Shown in pieces: positions 23,057 through 42,472 of a DNA stretch of 64,000 nt (position 1 is its first letter; every line of letters starts with the position of its first letter). The stretch lies in the NCBI RefSeq assembly GCF_042242105.1, contig NC_092017.1:1773652-1837651 (forward strand). The letters run 5' to 3'. Below the pieces are notes generated by a model, which made no database searches, was not told the DNA's origin, and saw only the letters and a list, made by a program, of their open reading frames with translations. The stretch is from Pempheris klunzingeri. Its lineage: Eukaryota; Chordata; Actinopteri; Acropomatiformes; Pempheridae. A program made the translations under genes and the position numbers.

Positions 23057-26000
23057 ACTGCCCCCGCCAAGCCCCACCCAACCCCTGGTCCACAACCCTC
23101 AGCTCACCCAGCTCCCCTCCGGCCTGGCCTCTCAGAGGCAGTGCGGCGGTGCAGCGGAGGAGAGGAGGGGGGCACAGGCCGGTAGGGGTGAAGAGGCGCA
23201 ACATGTAATGCTGCCAAGAAATCTTAGTGAGGAAAAAAAAATCCAAACAGAAAAAAAGAGGAAAAAATGAAGAGGCAGTGGCAAGTCTCTCATAGTGAAC
23301 TGTTGATTGTGTGTCAGAGAATGAGTGTGTGTGTGTGTGTATGATGATGAGTGAGTTGCTGCATGTCTTTTTGTCCGTGCCGGCTTAACTACTACGAGTT
23401 GACATGAGTCTTGGTTTAGGTTGGAGGGAGCAGCAGCATCTCAGCTCTGATGTTTACTGCAAAGCCTTAATGTGGCAGAACCACAGCTCCCTCCGCTCGG
23501 CTCCGCACTGCTTCACTTCTGATGTTTCACCGTCACCTTACAAGCCAACAGACAAGATCTTGTCTCACTTTCTACTATCATTTTGTTTTATACATATCAT
23601 TTTGTTAGGCCACAGTATTCCTTTAAAAGGAGGGATCTGAGTGAGGTCCACATTGTTTGTGGTGTAAAAAATCTTTTTTTTTTTTTTTTTAATTTTGATA
23701 AGTGGTATTTATTTTCTGATTCAGGATGCTTGAAGAAGCACTCCTGTCTGTGTCACTCAAGTGTTTGCTGTTTGTTTTGCTGCACTGCTGCTGAATCCGC
23801 ATGAACATGTATGTAAATATCGGCCTCTTAAAGCTCGAACACAGAACACAAATATGTAAATATGGGCCTTTAAATGCTCGGGCATATTACAGTGATATTC
23901 CAGTGGGTTTGAATTTTATTTTGGCAGCTACCTTTGTTCTGAGGATTTATTAAGAGTGAGTGGTTTCTTCCTAACAGGAAGATCTTCTAACAATATAGGA
24001 TGTTTGGCTAAAAAAAAAACAAAAAAACAACAGTATCCAAATCTCAAGATTTGATTTATCTCTTGCATGCCTTAATTTATTTTGTTTACCAGATTTTGTT
24101 CTTTTCAAGCATAAATTATTTCATCAGTTGGAGATGTCTATATTTTTAATTTTGCCTTTTGTTGTGCTTTCTTTGAGGTGCACTGTGTGAAAAGAATAGA
24201 GCTGCCCCTCAGAAGGAGGGAGGTGTGACTGAGTCTCTCCTCCACGGCTTTGTACAGGGAGCAGGGTCGGCCATTACAGCAGGAGTATGTCCCCACAACA
24301 TGCTTTAGTGCAGGTTCATGGTCTCGTGAGTGTATACTTTTTTTTTTTTTTTTTTTTCGTCTCAGATGTGTTTTTATTTTTTATGATTTTTATCCTAATG
24401 ATTTAGTGCTGGACCATGTGATAAAGCTCTTAATTGTACTGTACCGTGCACTGAAGCACGGGGATTTGGGCTGGATGATGTGTGTGTCTGGACTGTGGTG
24501 TTGTTATTTTCTAAGCTTGTGAGGCGGTTAGAAGGGCCAGAATGAGAGAACCTTGGTGTCAGCTCCTCACAGCTGAAGCTACTGTTGTTCTTGAGTGGCA
24601 CACGCTGTGAAAAGTTTAATTTCTTAAAGCTTTGAGCACTATAAAGACGGAGAGAAAAATGTAGGCAGATTATTTTTGACCAGATGTTCACTGTTAAGAT
24701 TCTACTCTGTATCTATAGGTTTTGACCATGAATTGTATGTTTGGACATTTTCTTTGATTTTATGTCCTGAGATGTTAAATCAGAACTTTGGCCATTTTTT
24801 TACCTGGGCCGTGTTTCCTGTTCTGCCAGGAACCATTTAATCATGTTAGTGGCTCCACGATGAGGCCCCGATGGACTGCGGTTGTGGTGTCTGGTCGTCA
24901 GTCCAAAGCGAAGTCCTACGCAGCTCATTTAGAGCGTTGATGACCAAAGACATGTAAGAAGCTCAGAACCAAATGATGTCTGTGCCACTGACTGCTGCTG
25001 AGAATCGCATCTACAAACCAACAGACAGATCAGTATGAACAGATACCACATGAACCGTCTATAGATCTGTGGTGTCATTTTTTAATGTAAACTCACTATA
25101 AGGTCCATTTAATACCCATTCTGGAGCTTTTGATCATTTTACATGACCTTTATCAGCAGATGGAGTTTGCCCTGTTGTCATGACGGATGGATAGAAAGTA
25201 GCAGAGAAACAACTGGACAAAATCTGTCTTCCTATGAAAATCATAAGAAGTGACTGAAAGCTCAAGAGTAGCTACTAAATGGTCCTTACTGTAAGATGCT
25301 TTTGGTACAGAGTGAACTTAAAGCCTAAAAGAAAAAACGTACATACATGTTTAAGACCTCAGCGGCAGCAGACGATATCTCGTTCATCCTCGCCGACTTC
25401 ATTTTCAGAACAATTGATTAATTAGTTAATCGACAAAGTTGACCCGCAACTAGTGTGACAAAAGATGAATTGAACAATTGATCAGTTAAGCAGAAATACT
25501 AAAAACTCAGTCGCCACACCGTTGTTATGCTGCAGTCAGACTGTCAGATCCACCTCGGGACGTCACACAGTGGTGCTTTTCTCACTGCGTCCTTCCCATC
25601 AGCACTAGCTGTCTGATCAAAGCCAAGTCCGCAATAAGACATGTACAAGTGTCTCCGTACATCCATCACAACCTTAAAGAGGTTAATTTTGCACCACTGT
25701 CACCGAGGTGCTGTAGTGGTATTTTTAGTGTTTGGCTTTAATGATGATGCTGCTGCTTGTTGCAGAACATCTGCTCCGGTCTCTCTGTGCTGCTAACGCT
25801 CGGTGCGGTGCGCACGTGGAAGGCTGACACGGGCACATTAGGGAAAAGGGCTTCCAGGTATGAAATGGCCAGAGTGATGTTTGTAATTTCTATTCTCTAG
25901 TTTTAAAGCATTACACGTCAGTCAGTACACCCAGGGTTCCTCCACACAGGCACTGCAAGGACTTCTGGTAAAAGTTGACCTCACCCGCCCACCTCCCCCG

Positions 26001-28389
26001 CACCTTTCTCCAAAAGACCTTGCAGCGCCGATCATCGGAGCGGCCCGTATATATGTTTACATGTTTTCAGAGTTGTCGTTTTTTTCTTCCTCGAAAGCAG
26101 ACGCGGCTGAACCTCGTGCTACGATACAATCCGGCTTGTGTTCAGCTACGAAGCTTTCACATTCACAGCATGTGGAACAGATTAGAGCAGAGTCACCAGC
26201 CAGTGTGGTGCTGAGCGGAAAGTCCACCTCTTTTAGCCGCGGCCTCCTGTCCGAGACAACTGGAGAGTTTGAGCGGTGTTGGATTAGCAGATGATTCTCT
26301 TGTGCTATGCCTTTCTTAGCTTAGTACCACATTTTTGCATAAGAGAAGCGATCAGCCCTGTTTCCAGGTGATCGGACTGTGTAGCAGTGAGGTGGAGTGT
26401 CGCCGACAAGTGGTTCACGTTGCCTGGCTGCTCGCGTCATCACAACTCCGTTACGTTCACGACTCTTAGTGATCAGCGTGTTAGGGTGTGTACAGTAACA
26501 TGTTGTCACCCCCCCCCTCCAGACACCACTACGCGTGTTCTGCCCATCCTGTTCTGTTGCTACAGTATTAAATGCAGCAGTAATGCCTTAATAATTGATT
26601 ACTGTTTGTAAGGAAATGTGTCTGAGAAGCAGTATTCAGATTTTGTGTGTAAACGTATTCAAAATATGAACCCACTTCCATAAAGGACTAGACGGTGATT
26701 CTCAGACTCTTTCTGTCAGCAGAAAGCTTTCACGTGTCGTTCTTCATCGTTCAGGATGTTGGAGAAATCGGTAACAAAACATTTGAACACGATTCAGTTG
26801 AAATAAGATTGAGAAGAGCATGACCTGCATGCTACCTTTGACCTTTAGATGTTCTGCTGTTGTGCAAACGAAGTTCAAGTTTGGCCATTGATTTTCTTTT
26901 TTCTAATTGGAGTTGAAGACTCCCAACACACCAAGACAGGTTAGATCATATTTTCTTGACTTCAGATTTGAAGTGCTCAGCGTTCTGTCAAAAATACACC
27001 TCCCCTCCCCCTCCCCACACTTTGTGCCCACACATCTGTAGTTGACAGCGAAGCAAACCTTAGTAGTGCTCTTAGAAAAGCAGCCATTACTGTTCACGGT
27101 GTACCTTACATTTCCAGGCCCATTGTATGGAGTATCTTTACTTATTCTCATCTACAGCAGCCCAGATTCTGATGTGGTTTTTATCTCATTAACAGTGTAG
27201 TTCGATAGCAGAAAAGTTAGCAGATAGTCTTCACAGACACGTCAGGCCAGTGAGAACCACCTGGAACTGGACGGTAGAAGTGTAGGCCCCCTTTCCTGGG
27301 GTTTGAAAAAGGCATTCTGGGAGATGCAGGATGCTAAAGGGGCTCTAAAGCAATTTAGTGTTGTGTTTGTTGTAAGTTGGGCAACTTATGAAAATCAAAT
27401 CACCAGAGTCTGAGATATCCTGACTTCTAGTCCCCGGTGAATGTTGTCAGGTTTGACTGGTAAACGCTCCAAAAACACTGAAAGAGTGTAGACTCCAAGC
27501 CTAAGATGAGCTCAGCGTCATTAGGTGATATTATCATTATTAGGTATTACAGAACTGTCTTTCACATGTTTTTCTGCCTTTGTTTTCTTCACTGTTTGAT
27601 CCAGAGAGCAGCATCAAACGCCAATAAATGTGGGAGGGAGTGTTTCCCAGCAGGAAGTGTTAGGAGGTGATGTGACGGGGCAAGGCGGCATGTAGCACTT
27701 CAGATCAGGCTTTACTCCACTGTTCTGTGATCTGCTTAGTATCTAGCATAGCCAAAGCCAAATCTCTGGTCCAGATGCAAAACTGGGAAGTCATTTGTCT
27801 CAGATTATTTTTGTCTAAATAGTTTGCGTTCGTCCTGGGCTCTGATAAGTGTTAGGTGTGGGCTAAGTGGATCCCTCTATCAGCTGAGGTTGAGTCCACC
27901 CAGTCCTTCTCTCTAAAAGTATCGAAGACGGCTCAGATGATGTGTTCACCCTTAGACAACTGTATTCCATTTTGCAGTATTTATTTGTGCCTTGAGTTCT
28001 TTTTTTTTCTTTTTCACTTTACATTCAAACTGAAGAGATTAAAAAGGTTTTGTTTTCCTGAATTGTCGATGTTTGGTCCCCTTCATGTTAATCATATCAG
28101 CTCGGACTGAGCGTGAACCCTGCTCACGAGAACAATCCAGAGGGTCGGGTGAAACGTTTCTGCTCACTCTGTCCACTCCAGTGTTCACGGCTACTTTAGG
28201 CAGCCCGTGTAATGATCCGCTGTGACCGCTTGTGGGTCGTGTTCAGTGAAAGCTTTGCCCGCGCACGCTAAGACTGGGCTACAAGGGCAGACTTCACATG
28301 CCGTGCGGGTCATGTGCAGTCGAGGTGTATTCTTATTTGCTAAGAAATTCATACGAACCAAACTTCACCGTCCTCCAGAAGAATGAACA

Positions 28390-28490
<101 letters not shown>

Positions 28491-29914
28491 GTCAAAGACT
28501 ATTTCAAGCACAAATTGCTGAAACCGTGAGGGTGATTCACCAAGAACTGCACCCTAAAACCTCTGCTGTAGCCCAGCCTACAAATACATGTGTGGACAGA
28601 ATAATGTCATTTACGTCCAGTCTCCATGTGCATGATGAGCAGAGCAGGCGCACAACAGGCTTTGCTCACGTGAACAGCACTACAGGCAGCTTCCCACTGA
28701 TTGACCATGTGTCCATGTTGGTTCTACGACACGCTCGGCCCTTAGCTGAATAACCTGTCACTGCTCTGCTTCAGACCGGATGTGTGGACGTGTGGAGCCG
28801 CTCTGTGGTCTGGATCTTTTCGTGTTCACCGGGCACTTCTGACGCTGTATGAAAAATGTCTTTTTCTTTTCTTTGACTCTCACGTCTGTCAATAATCAGA
28901 ACCTGACTGATAAATATACCGGCCACGTATCACGGATATATCAATATTGGCGTACATGCTGCTGGTGCGTAGAGAATAATGTGCGTTCAGAAATGCCAAA
29001 GAGATGTCTGAACTTATTTAAAAACACTTGTCCACCAGAGAGCGCTGACAAGTTAGTTTAGCTTTAATTCTGTTCCAGTCACATTTAAGGAATCTCTATG
29101 AAAACATTTAAACTCCCATCACATGGTATATATTGGACATTAGGAGTTTTCAAACACATCTTGTGGCCTCTGTCTGCAGATGGAGACAGCTCATGATGTA
29201 ATGATGAGAGCAGAGCCAATTAATCAGCTGATATTAGTATATTGCAGATATGTCGGTGTCGGTGTGCATGGCAGCCGAGAGCGGACTGAATGCTGAAGAT
29301 GTATGTTTCAGTTAGTATCAAATATTCTCCTGCAGAAACCTTTCAGTCTCGCTGTTGAGCCAACGAGAGCGAAAAGTCTTTAACATATTTGGAATATTTA
29401 GGTTCTATGACGACAGAACATTTGCAATCTGATGATGATGTGACACAATAAACAGCAACCAGTGGAGCTTTTGTTGAGAATCGGAGAATGTTGTGTTTCC
29501 TTCACATCCTTTTGTTCTGACAAGTTTTTAACTTAAAAAAATGTCCCTAAGAGAAGAACACACCCAGAAGAACACACATCCAACATGTTTTTGTCTTTAT
29601 TTAAATGAACGTTCATGTGCTTTATTGAGTTTTGTAACCATCTGACTGGGATATTGGCGTCAGCCTGGAAAGAACTGAACCATCTCTGTTAGGACTGAAT
29701 AAACATCTGCTGATGAAGACCATGAGATGTGCCTGAAAACCCCAGAAAAGAATCCACTTTTTAATGCCTGACTGCTATTTCCATGGTGAACCTTGAACCC
29801 TGAGTATATGGTGAAAGAAATCAGCTGATATTGCTGTCTTCTTGTGATGGACATGAGTAATAGCTGGAGACGGACGGATCAGTCAGGCTCCACTGTGACT
29901 GACAGGCTGTGCTG

Positions 29915-29916
<2 letters not shown>

Positions 29917-29951
<35 letters not shown>
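29917..29951. repeat. (GT)n microsatellite
   Basis: A perfect GT run of about 17 units lies downstream of b4galt6. Confidence 0.9.
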
Positions 29952-29952
<1 letters not shown>

Positions 29953-30395
29953 TCACAGCGGTTGGTCGTTTTTTTTGTGGAGGCATTTTGTAAACGATGT
30001 CCTGAGAGCTTTATGAAAACTCCAATGAAAGCGAATGCATTTCCTGCGTATCCAAATCTCACCTCCTTTTCTTCGTAGCTCTTCGATCCTCATGTGGAAG
30101 AGTGGAGCGGAGTTCAACCCAGTAGCACCCGCTCCGCACATGCTCACTTCTGTCACTTCCATCTCGCTCTGCCTCTCACTGTCTCAGAAGCATGTGCTAA
30201 ATGCCCCCCACCCCACCCAACCCCACCCCCACCCCCAGACATCACAGAACTTTTTTACATGGTGAACTTAGCTCCATTGTCACACTTCTGCAGTCTTTGG
30301 TAACAGACCGTATGAAAGCAGTTTGAGTCTGGTGTTGAACCGTTACTTTGTAAAGTTTTTTTTTTTTTTTCCCCTGTTTTGTCAACGGAAGACAG

Positions 30396-30401
30396 AATAA
30401 A
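30396..30401 (+). promoter_or_regulatory. b4galt6: Candidate distal polyadenylation signal of b4galt6
   Basis: AATAAA is preceded by a T-run and followed within 50 bases by a GT-rich element, which is the usual arrangement of a strong poly(A) site. It is 7.3 kb past the stop codon, so its link to b4galt6 is inference only. Confidence 0.3.
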
Positions 30402-31071
30402 CACTTCATTGCCATATTCTGGAAAACAGACCTAATGTGTGTGGCGGTTATTTCACATGATGTTACACCTGTTTAAAGTTGAACACGGTCGTCAAACACA
30501 GCTGCTTCTGTGGGATGGTGACGTCAGAGAGGACACATCTGTGAGCATACAGAAGAAAAAAACTATATTTGTAGTGGCTTGTTTTCAAATGAATCATCTA
30601 TAAATACCGATGTACTCTGACAAAATGCAAATGTGGCCGTGCAATAAAAAGGTCACACGTTAAGTAGTAATACATGACTGTTCATGATATGAAGTAGAGG
30701 TTAGTTAAGACACCTGGGTGTCTCTGAAGTTCCTTAAACCTGCATTCTTTTTACTGGCCAGGCGGCGGGGGGGGGAAATCAAAGTGAAGTCTAAAAGAAA
30801 ATGACCTTTCCTCAAGTTCAGGTCTTGTTCAACACAGCATGATGTTCATGTTGTAAATGATGGTCCCATTTATAGTAAAACAGACGATAAAGCAAGGTGT
30901 GGTTTAGGGTGGGACTGCCTCACGACTAACCAATCAGAGTGGGTCATTCCTCAGCCTAACCAATCGGAGGCAGGGGAGAAAACTTTTATTTTAAAAATGT
31001 TAGCCTCGATGCTTCAAAACGGCTATCCAGAAACCAGTGGGTGACATCACAGTGGTCACGCCCACTTCTTA
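30402..31071. other. Intergenic sequence between the b4galt6 and ttr 3' ends
   Basis: The two genes converge here. I see no exon or repeat family, only a G-run at 30768-30776. Confidence 0.5.
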
Positions 31072-31073
31072 TA

Positions 31074-32408
31074 CACTGAACATCCCCTCCCATTTTTTAT
31101 GAGCTGAACTCAAAGATCTAAAACATTTTCTATATACAAAAAAAAAAAAGAAACAGCACAGGTGAGCCTTAGGCTGGCCACAATAAAAGGCCACTCTGAA
31201 ATGTTCAGTTTTGCTTTATTGGGGGCGGGGAGGGGAAATCAGAAAACCAGTCGGTATCTGGTGTGACCACCATTTGCCTCATGCAGTGCAACACATCTCC
31301 TTCACATAGAGCTGATCAGGTTGTTGATTGTGGCCTGTGGAATGTTGGTCCACTTCAATGGCTGTGCCAAGCTGCTGGATATTGGCAGGAACTGCTGGCC
31401 ATGCAAGAACTGGGATGTTTTCAGCTTCCAGGAATTGTGTACAGATCCTTGCAACATGGGGCCGTGCATCAACATGAGGTGATGGTCGTGGATGAATGGC
31501 ACAACAATGGGCCTCAGGATCTCGTCACAGTCTCTCTGTGCATTCAAAATGCCACCAATAGAATGCACCTGTGTTCGTTGTCTATAACATACGCCTGCCT
31601 ACCATAACCCCACCGCTCACCCACACGCTGTCTACCATCTGCCCTGAACAGTGAAAACCGGGATTCATCCGTGAAGAGAACACCTCTCCGACGTGCCAGA
31701 CGCCATCGAATGTGAACATTTGCTACTCAAGTTGGTTACGACGACGAACTGCAGTCAGGTCCAGACCCCGATGAGGACGACGAGCACGCAGATGAGTTTC
31801 CCTGAGACGGTTTCTGACCGTTTGTGCAGAAAGTCTTTGGTTATGCAAACCGATTGTTGCAGCAGCTGTCCGGGTGGCTGGTCTCAGACGATCTTGGAGG
31901 TGAACGTGCTGGATGTGGAGGTCCTGGGCTGGTGTGGTGACATGTGGTCTGCGGTTGTGAGGCCGGTTGGATGTACTGCCAAATTGTCTGAAACGGCTTA
32001 TGGTAGAGAAATGAACGTTCAAGTCACGGGCAACAGCTCTGGTGGACATTCCTGCAGTCAGCATGCCAATTGCACACTCCCTCAAAACTTGCAACATCTG
32101 TGGCCTTGTGCTGTGTGATAAAACTGCACCTTTCAGAGTGGCCTTTTCTTGTGGCCAGCCTCAGGCTCACCTGTGCAGTAATCATGCTGGTTAATCAGCA
32201 CCTTGATATGCCACACCTGTGAGGTGGGATGGATTATCTCGGCAAAGGAGAAGTGCTCACTAACACAGATTTAGACAGATTTGTGAACAATATTTGAGAG
32301 AAATGGTTTTTTTTTTTTTGTATATAGAAAATGTTTTAGATCTTTGAGTTCAGCTCATGAAAAATGGGAGCAAAAGCAAAAGTGTTGCGTTTATATTTTT
32401 GTTCAGTG
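31074..32408 (-). mobile_element. Defective Tc1/mariner-type transposon
   Basis: A 1335-base element begins CACTGAAC and ends GTTCAGTG. It is flanked on both sides by TA (31072-31073 and 32409-32410), the Tc1/mariner target duplication. Long inverted arms are recognisable: the segment around 31097-31146 (TGAGCTGAACTC...) is repeated in reverse at 32310-32359, and the segment around 31160-31205 at 32132-32183. The arms are unequal because the left one has lost about 150 bases between these two blocks. The transposase inside, on the minus strand, is broken (see separate entry). Insertion lies between the converging b4galt6 and ttr genes. Confidence 0.9.
31302..32097 (-). pseudogene. Tc1-like transposase pseudogene, internally deleted
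   Basis: The N-terminal part (32097 down to 31723) reads through the paired helix-turn-helix DNA-binding region (STRAVARDLNVHFSTISR) and on to RRNQLE. A frame break follows, and only fragments of the DDE catalytic half remain. The last fragment (31568-31302) contains GGILNAQRDCDEILRPIV and NIPQATINNL but has lost segments on both sides of HGPMLQG, including catalytic aspartate/glutamate blocks. It cannot encode an active enzyme. The fragments are in the order expected for one ancestral Tc1 transposase gene. Confidence 0.85.
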
Positions 32409-32410
32409 TA

Positions 32411-32939
32411 TGTGTGTTGCCGGTGTCTCAGTACTGTCTGACCTCTCTGTCCACTGGTTTCTAGTGAAGACATAAGATCTTTAAAATCAGCTCTTAGGCA
32501 TACAGTTTCATTTCAAGGAGTATTCAGTTATCTCCTAAAACAGCTGCTCAAACAGGAGGACGTTGTGTATTTTTAGGGGACTATTTTCACTGGCAGATTA
32601 AAGCACATTTGGTGCTCTTGTGGGTATTTGGGGCAGCCAGATTCTATGTGTGGGATTGAGTAAAACATCATCACTGAGTGTGTTCATGGTAATGATGGAA
32701 GATGTGACCCGGTGTGGCTCATTGACGTGCTTTTAATAGTTTTTGGACAACAATGGAAGCCAACGGCGCTGAGAAGGAAAATATGTGAGGCTTTGGACAT
32801 ACGCACAATACTCAGTAGATACATTCATCATACATTAGTTTGGATGAGCACATGAAATTTGTTGACAAGAAGAAAGAAGAGGTCTTCAGCCTCCCGTCCC
32901 GATTCCTCCAACAGGCTGTAAATAACTGTGGGAGGTTAA
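32411..32939 (-). other. ttr: ttr 3' UTR and downstream flank
   Basis: No exon is present. On the minus strand an ATTAAA variant poly(A) signal occurs at 32732-32737, about 205 bases past the ttr stop codon. It is a plausible end for this transcript. Confidence 0.4.
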
Positions 32940-38330
<5,391 letters not shown>

Positions 38331-38389
38331 GGTTGACCGTCGGACAGAAGTCACTGGTGTTCTCAGAGGACCGCCACTGTCTCAGGCCT

Positions 38390-38397
38390 CTTATAAC
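38390..38397 (-). promoter_or_regulatory. ttr: TATA box of ttr
   Basis: On the minus strand TTATAAGAG lies about 60 bases upstream of the ttr start codon. This spacing allows a TATA-driven start with a short 5' UTR of about 30 bases, as in other vertebrate TTR genes, which are TATA-driven liver and choroid-plexus genes. Confidence 0.6.
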
Positions 38398-40908
38398 AGA
38401 AGCGTCCCCCCCCATCACTCCGTCCCACCCAGCTCTGTGGACCACATCAATATCTGGACAATGAATAACTTAGACTAAACCAGCTGTGGACCAAACCAGT
38501 CAGTTACCTTACACAGACTGATCACCCACTGGACACAAGCAGCCGCTGGTATTATGTTTGATTTAAAATGTCACATTGATCAACCACGACGGAGCCGATT
38601 GTGTGCAAAATTGTTTTTTACATTTTTTACATTTTCTTTGCCGTTAATGGGCACAAAATAAATGAGGGAACTGCTCATATCAGTAAAAAGTTCAGATTAA
38701 TTGTAAAATACTGGTGACAAGGCTCTGGGGATTTTGGGGAGTTCTCTTGGTGAAATTGAACTGGCAGCAGCTTCAGCTTGACAGATGTCTGTCATGTACT
38801 GCACAACTTACAGTTACTAAACAGTGAAGAATATTTTTATTGGCTTATATTATTTTATTGATTTGTGACCTCATATATATAAAGGTTGGAAACATCTGGA
38901 TGTTTTGTATGTTGTGTGTTAAATCTCAGGCAAATGTACGAAGTTACTTTTCACTATTGCTGCACAGGTTCATAGTTTGGAATGGGAACATAACTTTGGC
39001 TTGTCAGTCATATGTACTTTAATTTTTCCACCAGAAGGTGGTGTAACAGCCTTAGGAACAGGACGCATGGACTCCGTACCAACATTACATGAACTTAGAA
39101 CCTGGGAAGCATTTAGTCTCATGCAAGAATTGCACCTCAGTCAGCTGGGTGAAAGTCCTGTAGTTAATCTGTAAATCCACCAAACGTGGACAGAAACATA
39201 AAAATAGTTGCCATCTGGCTATTAACACCCAGGTGATAACAATCCCTCATATTTAACAATGTGCTTAATAATGATTACTGTCATTGCCGTGACTGGATGT
39301 AGTCGTGTGAAGGTGTGTTAGTGATTGTGATTTTAAAGTCAGAACGACAGGTTCGACAGGTGTTGTCCTCCTTCATCAGACAAACGGCCGCGTCTTGATG
39401 TAAACAGAATCTGTTAACAGGTAGGAATTCATTTGTTCTACTTGGCGTCCACGCCAAACTGTTTTTAATTCTTCTGTGCTCATTTAGTATGCAGGTGTTG
39501 GCGTGGCACTGCACTGTGAGCAATTACATCTCCCTGCCTGAGGGGCAAAACAGAATCCTGGGAACAAGTCGCCTCAGACATTCTCAACTGTCAGTCTTAA
39601 CTAATGCTCATGAAGAGGCAAAGGTGTGCTCAGGTAAACACATGACTCATCCATTTGTTTCCATGTTTTCTGTGAATTCACGCTCACACAAATGTATTAT
39701 TTCACATTCACACATCATTTCTGCATTAGAAGCAATCAGTGTTTTTATACCATTGAGTGCCGACTCCTTACTTGTCTTAACTGGCTGGTAGGGGGCACAA
39801 GTGATCACGATCTGCTTCCTTGACACTAGATCCACTCGGCTGGGCTAAGACGAGCCTTACCTACTCTGCTGCAGGCCACTTTTTGGCCTTCGTCATGGCT
39901 AAGAAACTGACATAGAATCCACAGAAAAGTTATACAACACATTTAAGACACCTTCTGTTCACAGCTTGGGTCTACAATTACACACTAGGAGGACCAAGAG
40001 TTGAAATAAAAAACCTATGACCACTAGCAGTACAGCTGACAGGTATGGGTCAGGTTGTGGTTAGGTGTATGTTTCAGTGTGCTGCTGTCCTTCTTTGTGC
40101 TCTTGTGTTTTTCAGCACTCAGCACCATACTTTTTAGTCTGGACAAGATATCGTCATCACTATCAATATTTGAACATTAAACGTAGTAACAGTCATCACT
40201 ATGCATCTGCTGCAGTACACAATTTACAAGTTTAACAGACATAAACCCAGTTAAAGGCAGGATCTAAATGTTGAGCAGAGCAGTGAAGTCAGTGGTCCTC
40301 CAGAAGAGATTCTGAGTACTGACTGGCAGAACCTTATAGAACCAAGTTAGCCAATGAGTTTGGAGATGGAAGCTTTACTTTTTTAAATTATTGGGTCATT
40401 AACCTGACAACAATGTTAACAACTTGCATGTAAATAACTTTTCCATGGCAAAAAAAAGATGTCATGGTATGACATGTAACACAGGTCTCAGCCTGAATCA
40501 CACAGGTAAAATGTTGAGTAATGTTTTTTAAAAACTAGTCCCACAAGTTCCATACAGTGAGTATACAGAGTGCACTGGTATCAGTACTCATTATCTGCAG
40601 GTACGTGGAGTTAAGGTGTCAGAATCGATACTGGGATTGAACAAGTTGAATTGGAAAATTGGTCAGCAAAATCTATGATATATACAAATCTTTGTAATTA
40701 TCTATAAATCTGTGTGGCCAATGTTCTAAAAACACTGCAATCTAAATTTAAATGTGTGAATCATATGTTCATAAGTCCAACTATTGTAGCGAACAATGAC
40801 CCAATGTGAGGAATCAGGCATCATTCATGTTTGGATGACGTTATGTTGGTGATGGCGTTACTGATTTCAGGAATCTCTTTCATCAAGACGCTTGCTGATA
40901 ATTGTACA

Positions 40909-40952
<44 letters not shown>
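40909..40952. repeat. (CA)n microsatellite
   Basis: About 21 perfect CA units. Confidence 0.92.
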
Positions 40953-40955
<3 letters not shown>

Positions 40956-41164
40956 CTGAAACTGGGTCACATCCAAGACAAGCGTTCAGCCCTGAAGGCA
41001 CTCTGCAACTTGTAAGACACCGTCAGTCCTGCACACCCCACCCTCATCATATTAAATTACTTGTACATTTCACATTTCACATTTTATTTTATGATACATA
41101 GTGTAAATATTTATTTATCATCACAACACATTTATTTTGCTATTGCTTTATTTTCCAATGTTGC

Positions 41165-41262
41165 TTTTATTCACTCTTTCTTGTCTATTGTTGCTGCTGT
41201 AACATGTAAATTTCCCCCTATGGGGGATCAATAAAAGAAGTCTAAGTCTAAGTCTAAATGTC
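41165..41262 (+). repeat. 3' tail of a fish LINE
   Basis: The segment TGTAAATTTCCCCCTATGGG...ATCAATAAA is the familiar 3' end of fish CR1/Rex-like LINEs. It closes with a short tandem tail of AAGTCTA units, typical of such elements. Upstream similarity is not evident, so this is a severely 5'-truncated copy. Confidence 0.55.
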
Positions 41263-42472
41263 ATTTAAAGGAAAACAAAATTGCTATACACAAATTATAG
41301 GGTATACTATATACTTAATGAAATGATGACAGTATTCAGCATTCCCAAATTGTGTTTTACTAATAGTTACATTTTCATTATTAATGGTAAATATAACTCG
41401 TAAAAAGAAGATGAAATCACCAAACTGTTACTTTACCTTGTTACTTTACTGCCACATGCCGGTACAGACAAGCATGTTCATGAATTCAGCATCGCTCAAC
41501 CAGTTAAACATGTTCTGTCTAGTAACGACTCATATTTACCCTACTGAAACGCAGTTAAAAGCAAGTAAGAAAAGATAGCTCTATTACAAACATGGTTCTA
41601 TGGTGAGTGAAAGCCACATTATGCAAGAATGTACAAGTAACTGTAAACAAAAGTGAGCCACCACCAACATTCAAAAAACTTAACATCAGATATGTTTGCA
41701 ATCAAAGCTGCATAATAAATTGACAAATACACAAAACACAAAAAATCTGTAACTCAAAGTTTTCAATGATATAAGAAAAGTTACCTCAAATTTGTATGGT
41801 CCAAAATGTGTGGTTGTGACCATGTAATGCAATTTTGAAAAAACAAATAACACATTAATTTTCTTGCATGTGAAAAGTTAAAATCATTAGCAAAAATAAA
41901 ATCCACTGAATCCAAGAATTCCACTTCTTGTTTTGGTTTTACCAGCTGCTCATCCCTGCCAGTGTTAGCTACTGTTGGTAATCTTCAGATAGATATTGCT
42001 GTAACTGACATCACTTTTTTAGGTCTATTTCTTCTACAGTATGCTGTACAGTATGTCATGCTTTAGCATTTACCAGCTAACACAGTGGCATTCAGCAAAT
42101 GTTACATAGGCTCACTTTAATGTAAAATATATCTTCTCTTACTAACAAAGACTCTGACCAGTGACTTATCTAGATGTGTGTTCCAAACAACAGTGAGTAT
42201 TAGAACATTTAGAAAGCTGAACTCACTCTTCTCTTGAACAACAGACCTGCTGGACCTGACATGAAAGTGAAGGTGGGACAAGGGGAGTTTTCAGTATGCT
42301 TAGTTTTGTTTTTGCATATGCCTAAGGCATATTCAAATACTGACCTGGTCTTACAGAGCTCACAAAATGTGAGTGTTTTGAGTGTGGCAGCCACTGCAGT
42401 TCTACTGGGGTATATCACCTCCACATTTGATGCTATGGGAACTATATGGGAAATAGTTGTTAGTGAAAGAAA

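Larger units (their letters stand above)
38398..42472. other. Intergenic region between ttr and the desmoglein gene
   Basis: Four kilobases between the ttr promoter and the desmoglein 3' end; both genes read leftward. It includes the desmoglein 3' UTR at its right side, where an ATTAAA (minus strand, about 42116) is a possible poly(A) signal. It also holds a CA microsatellite and one LINE tail, listed separately. No other gene is supported. Confidence 0.5.
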
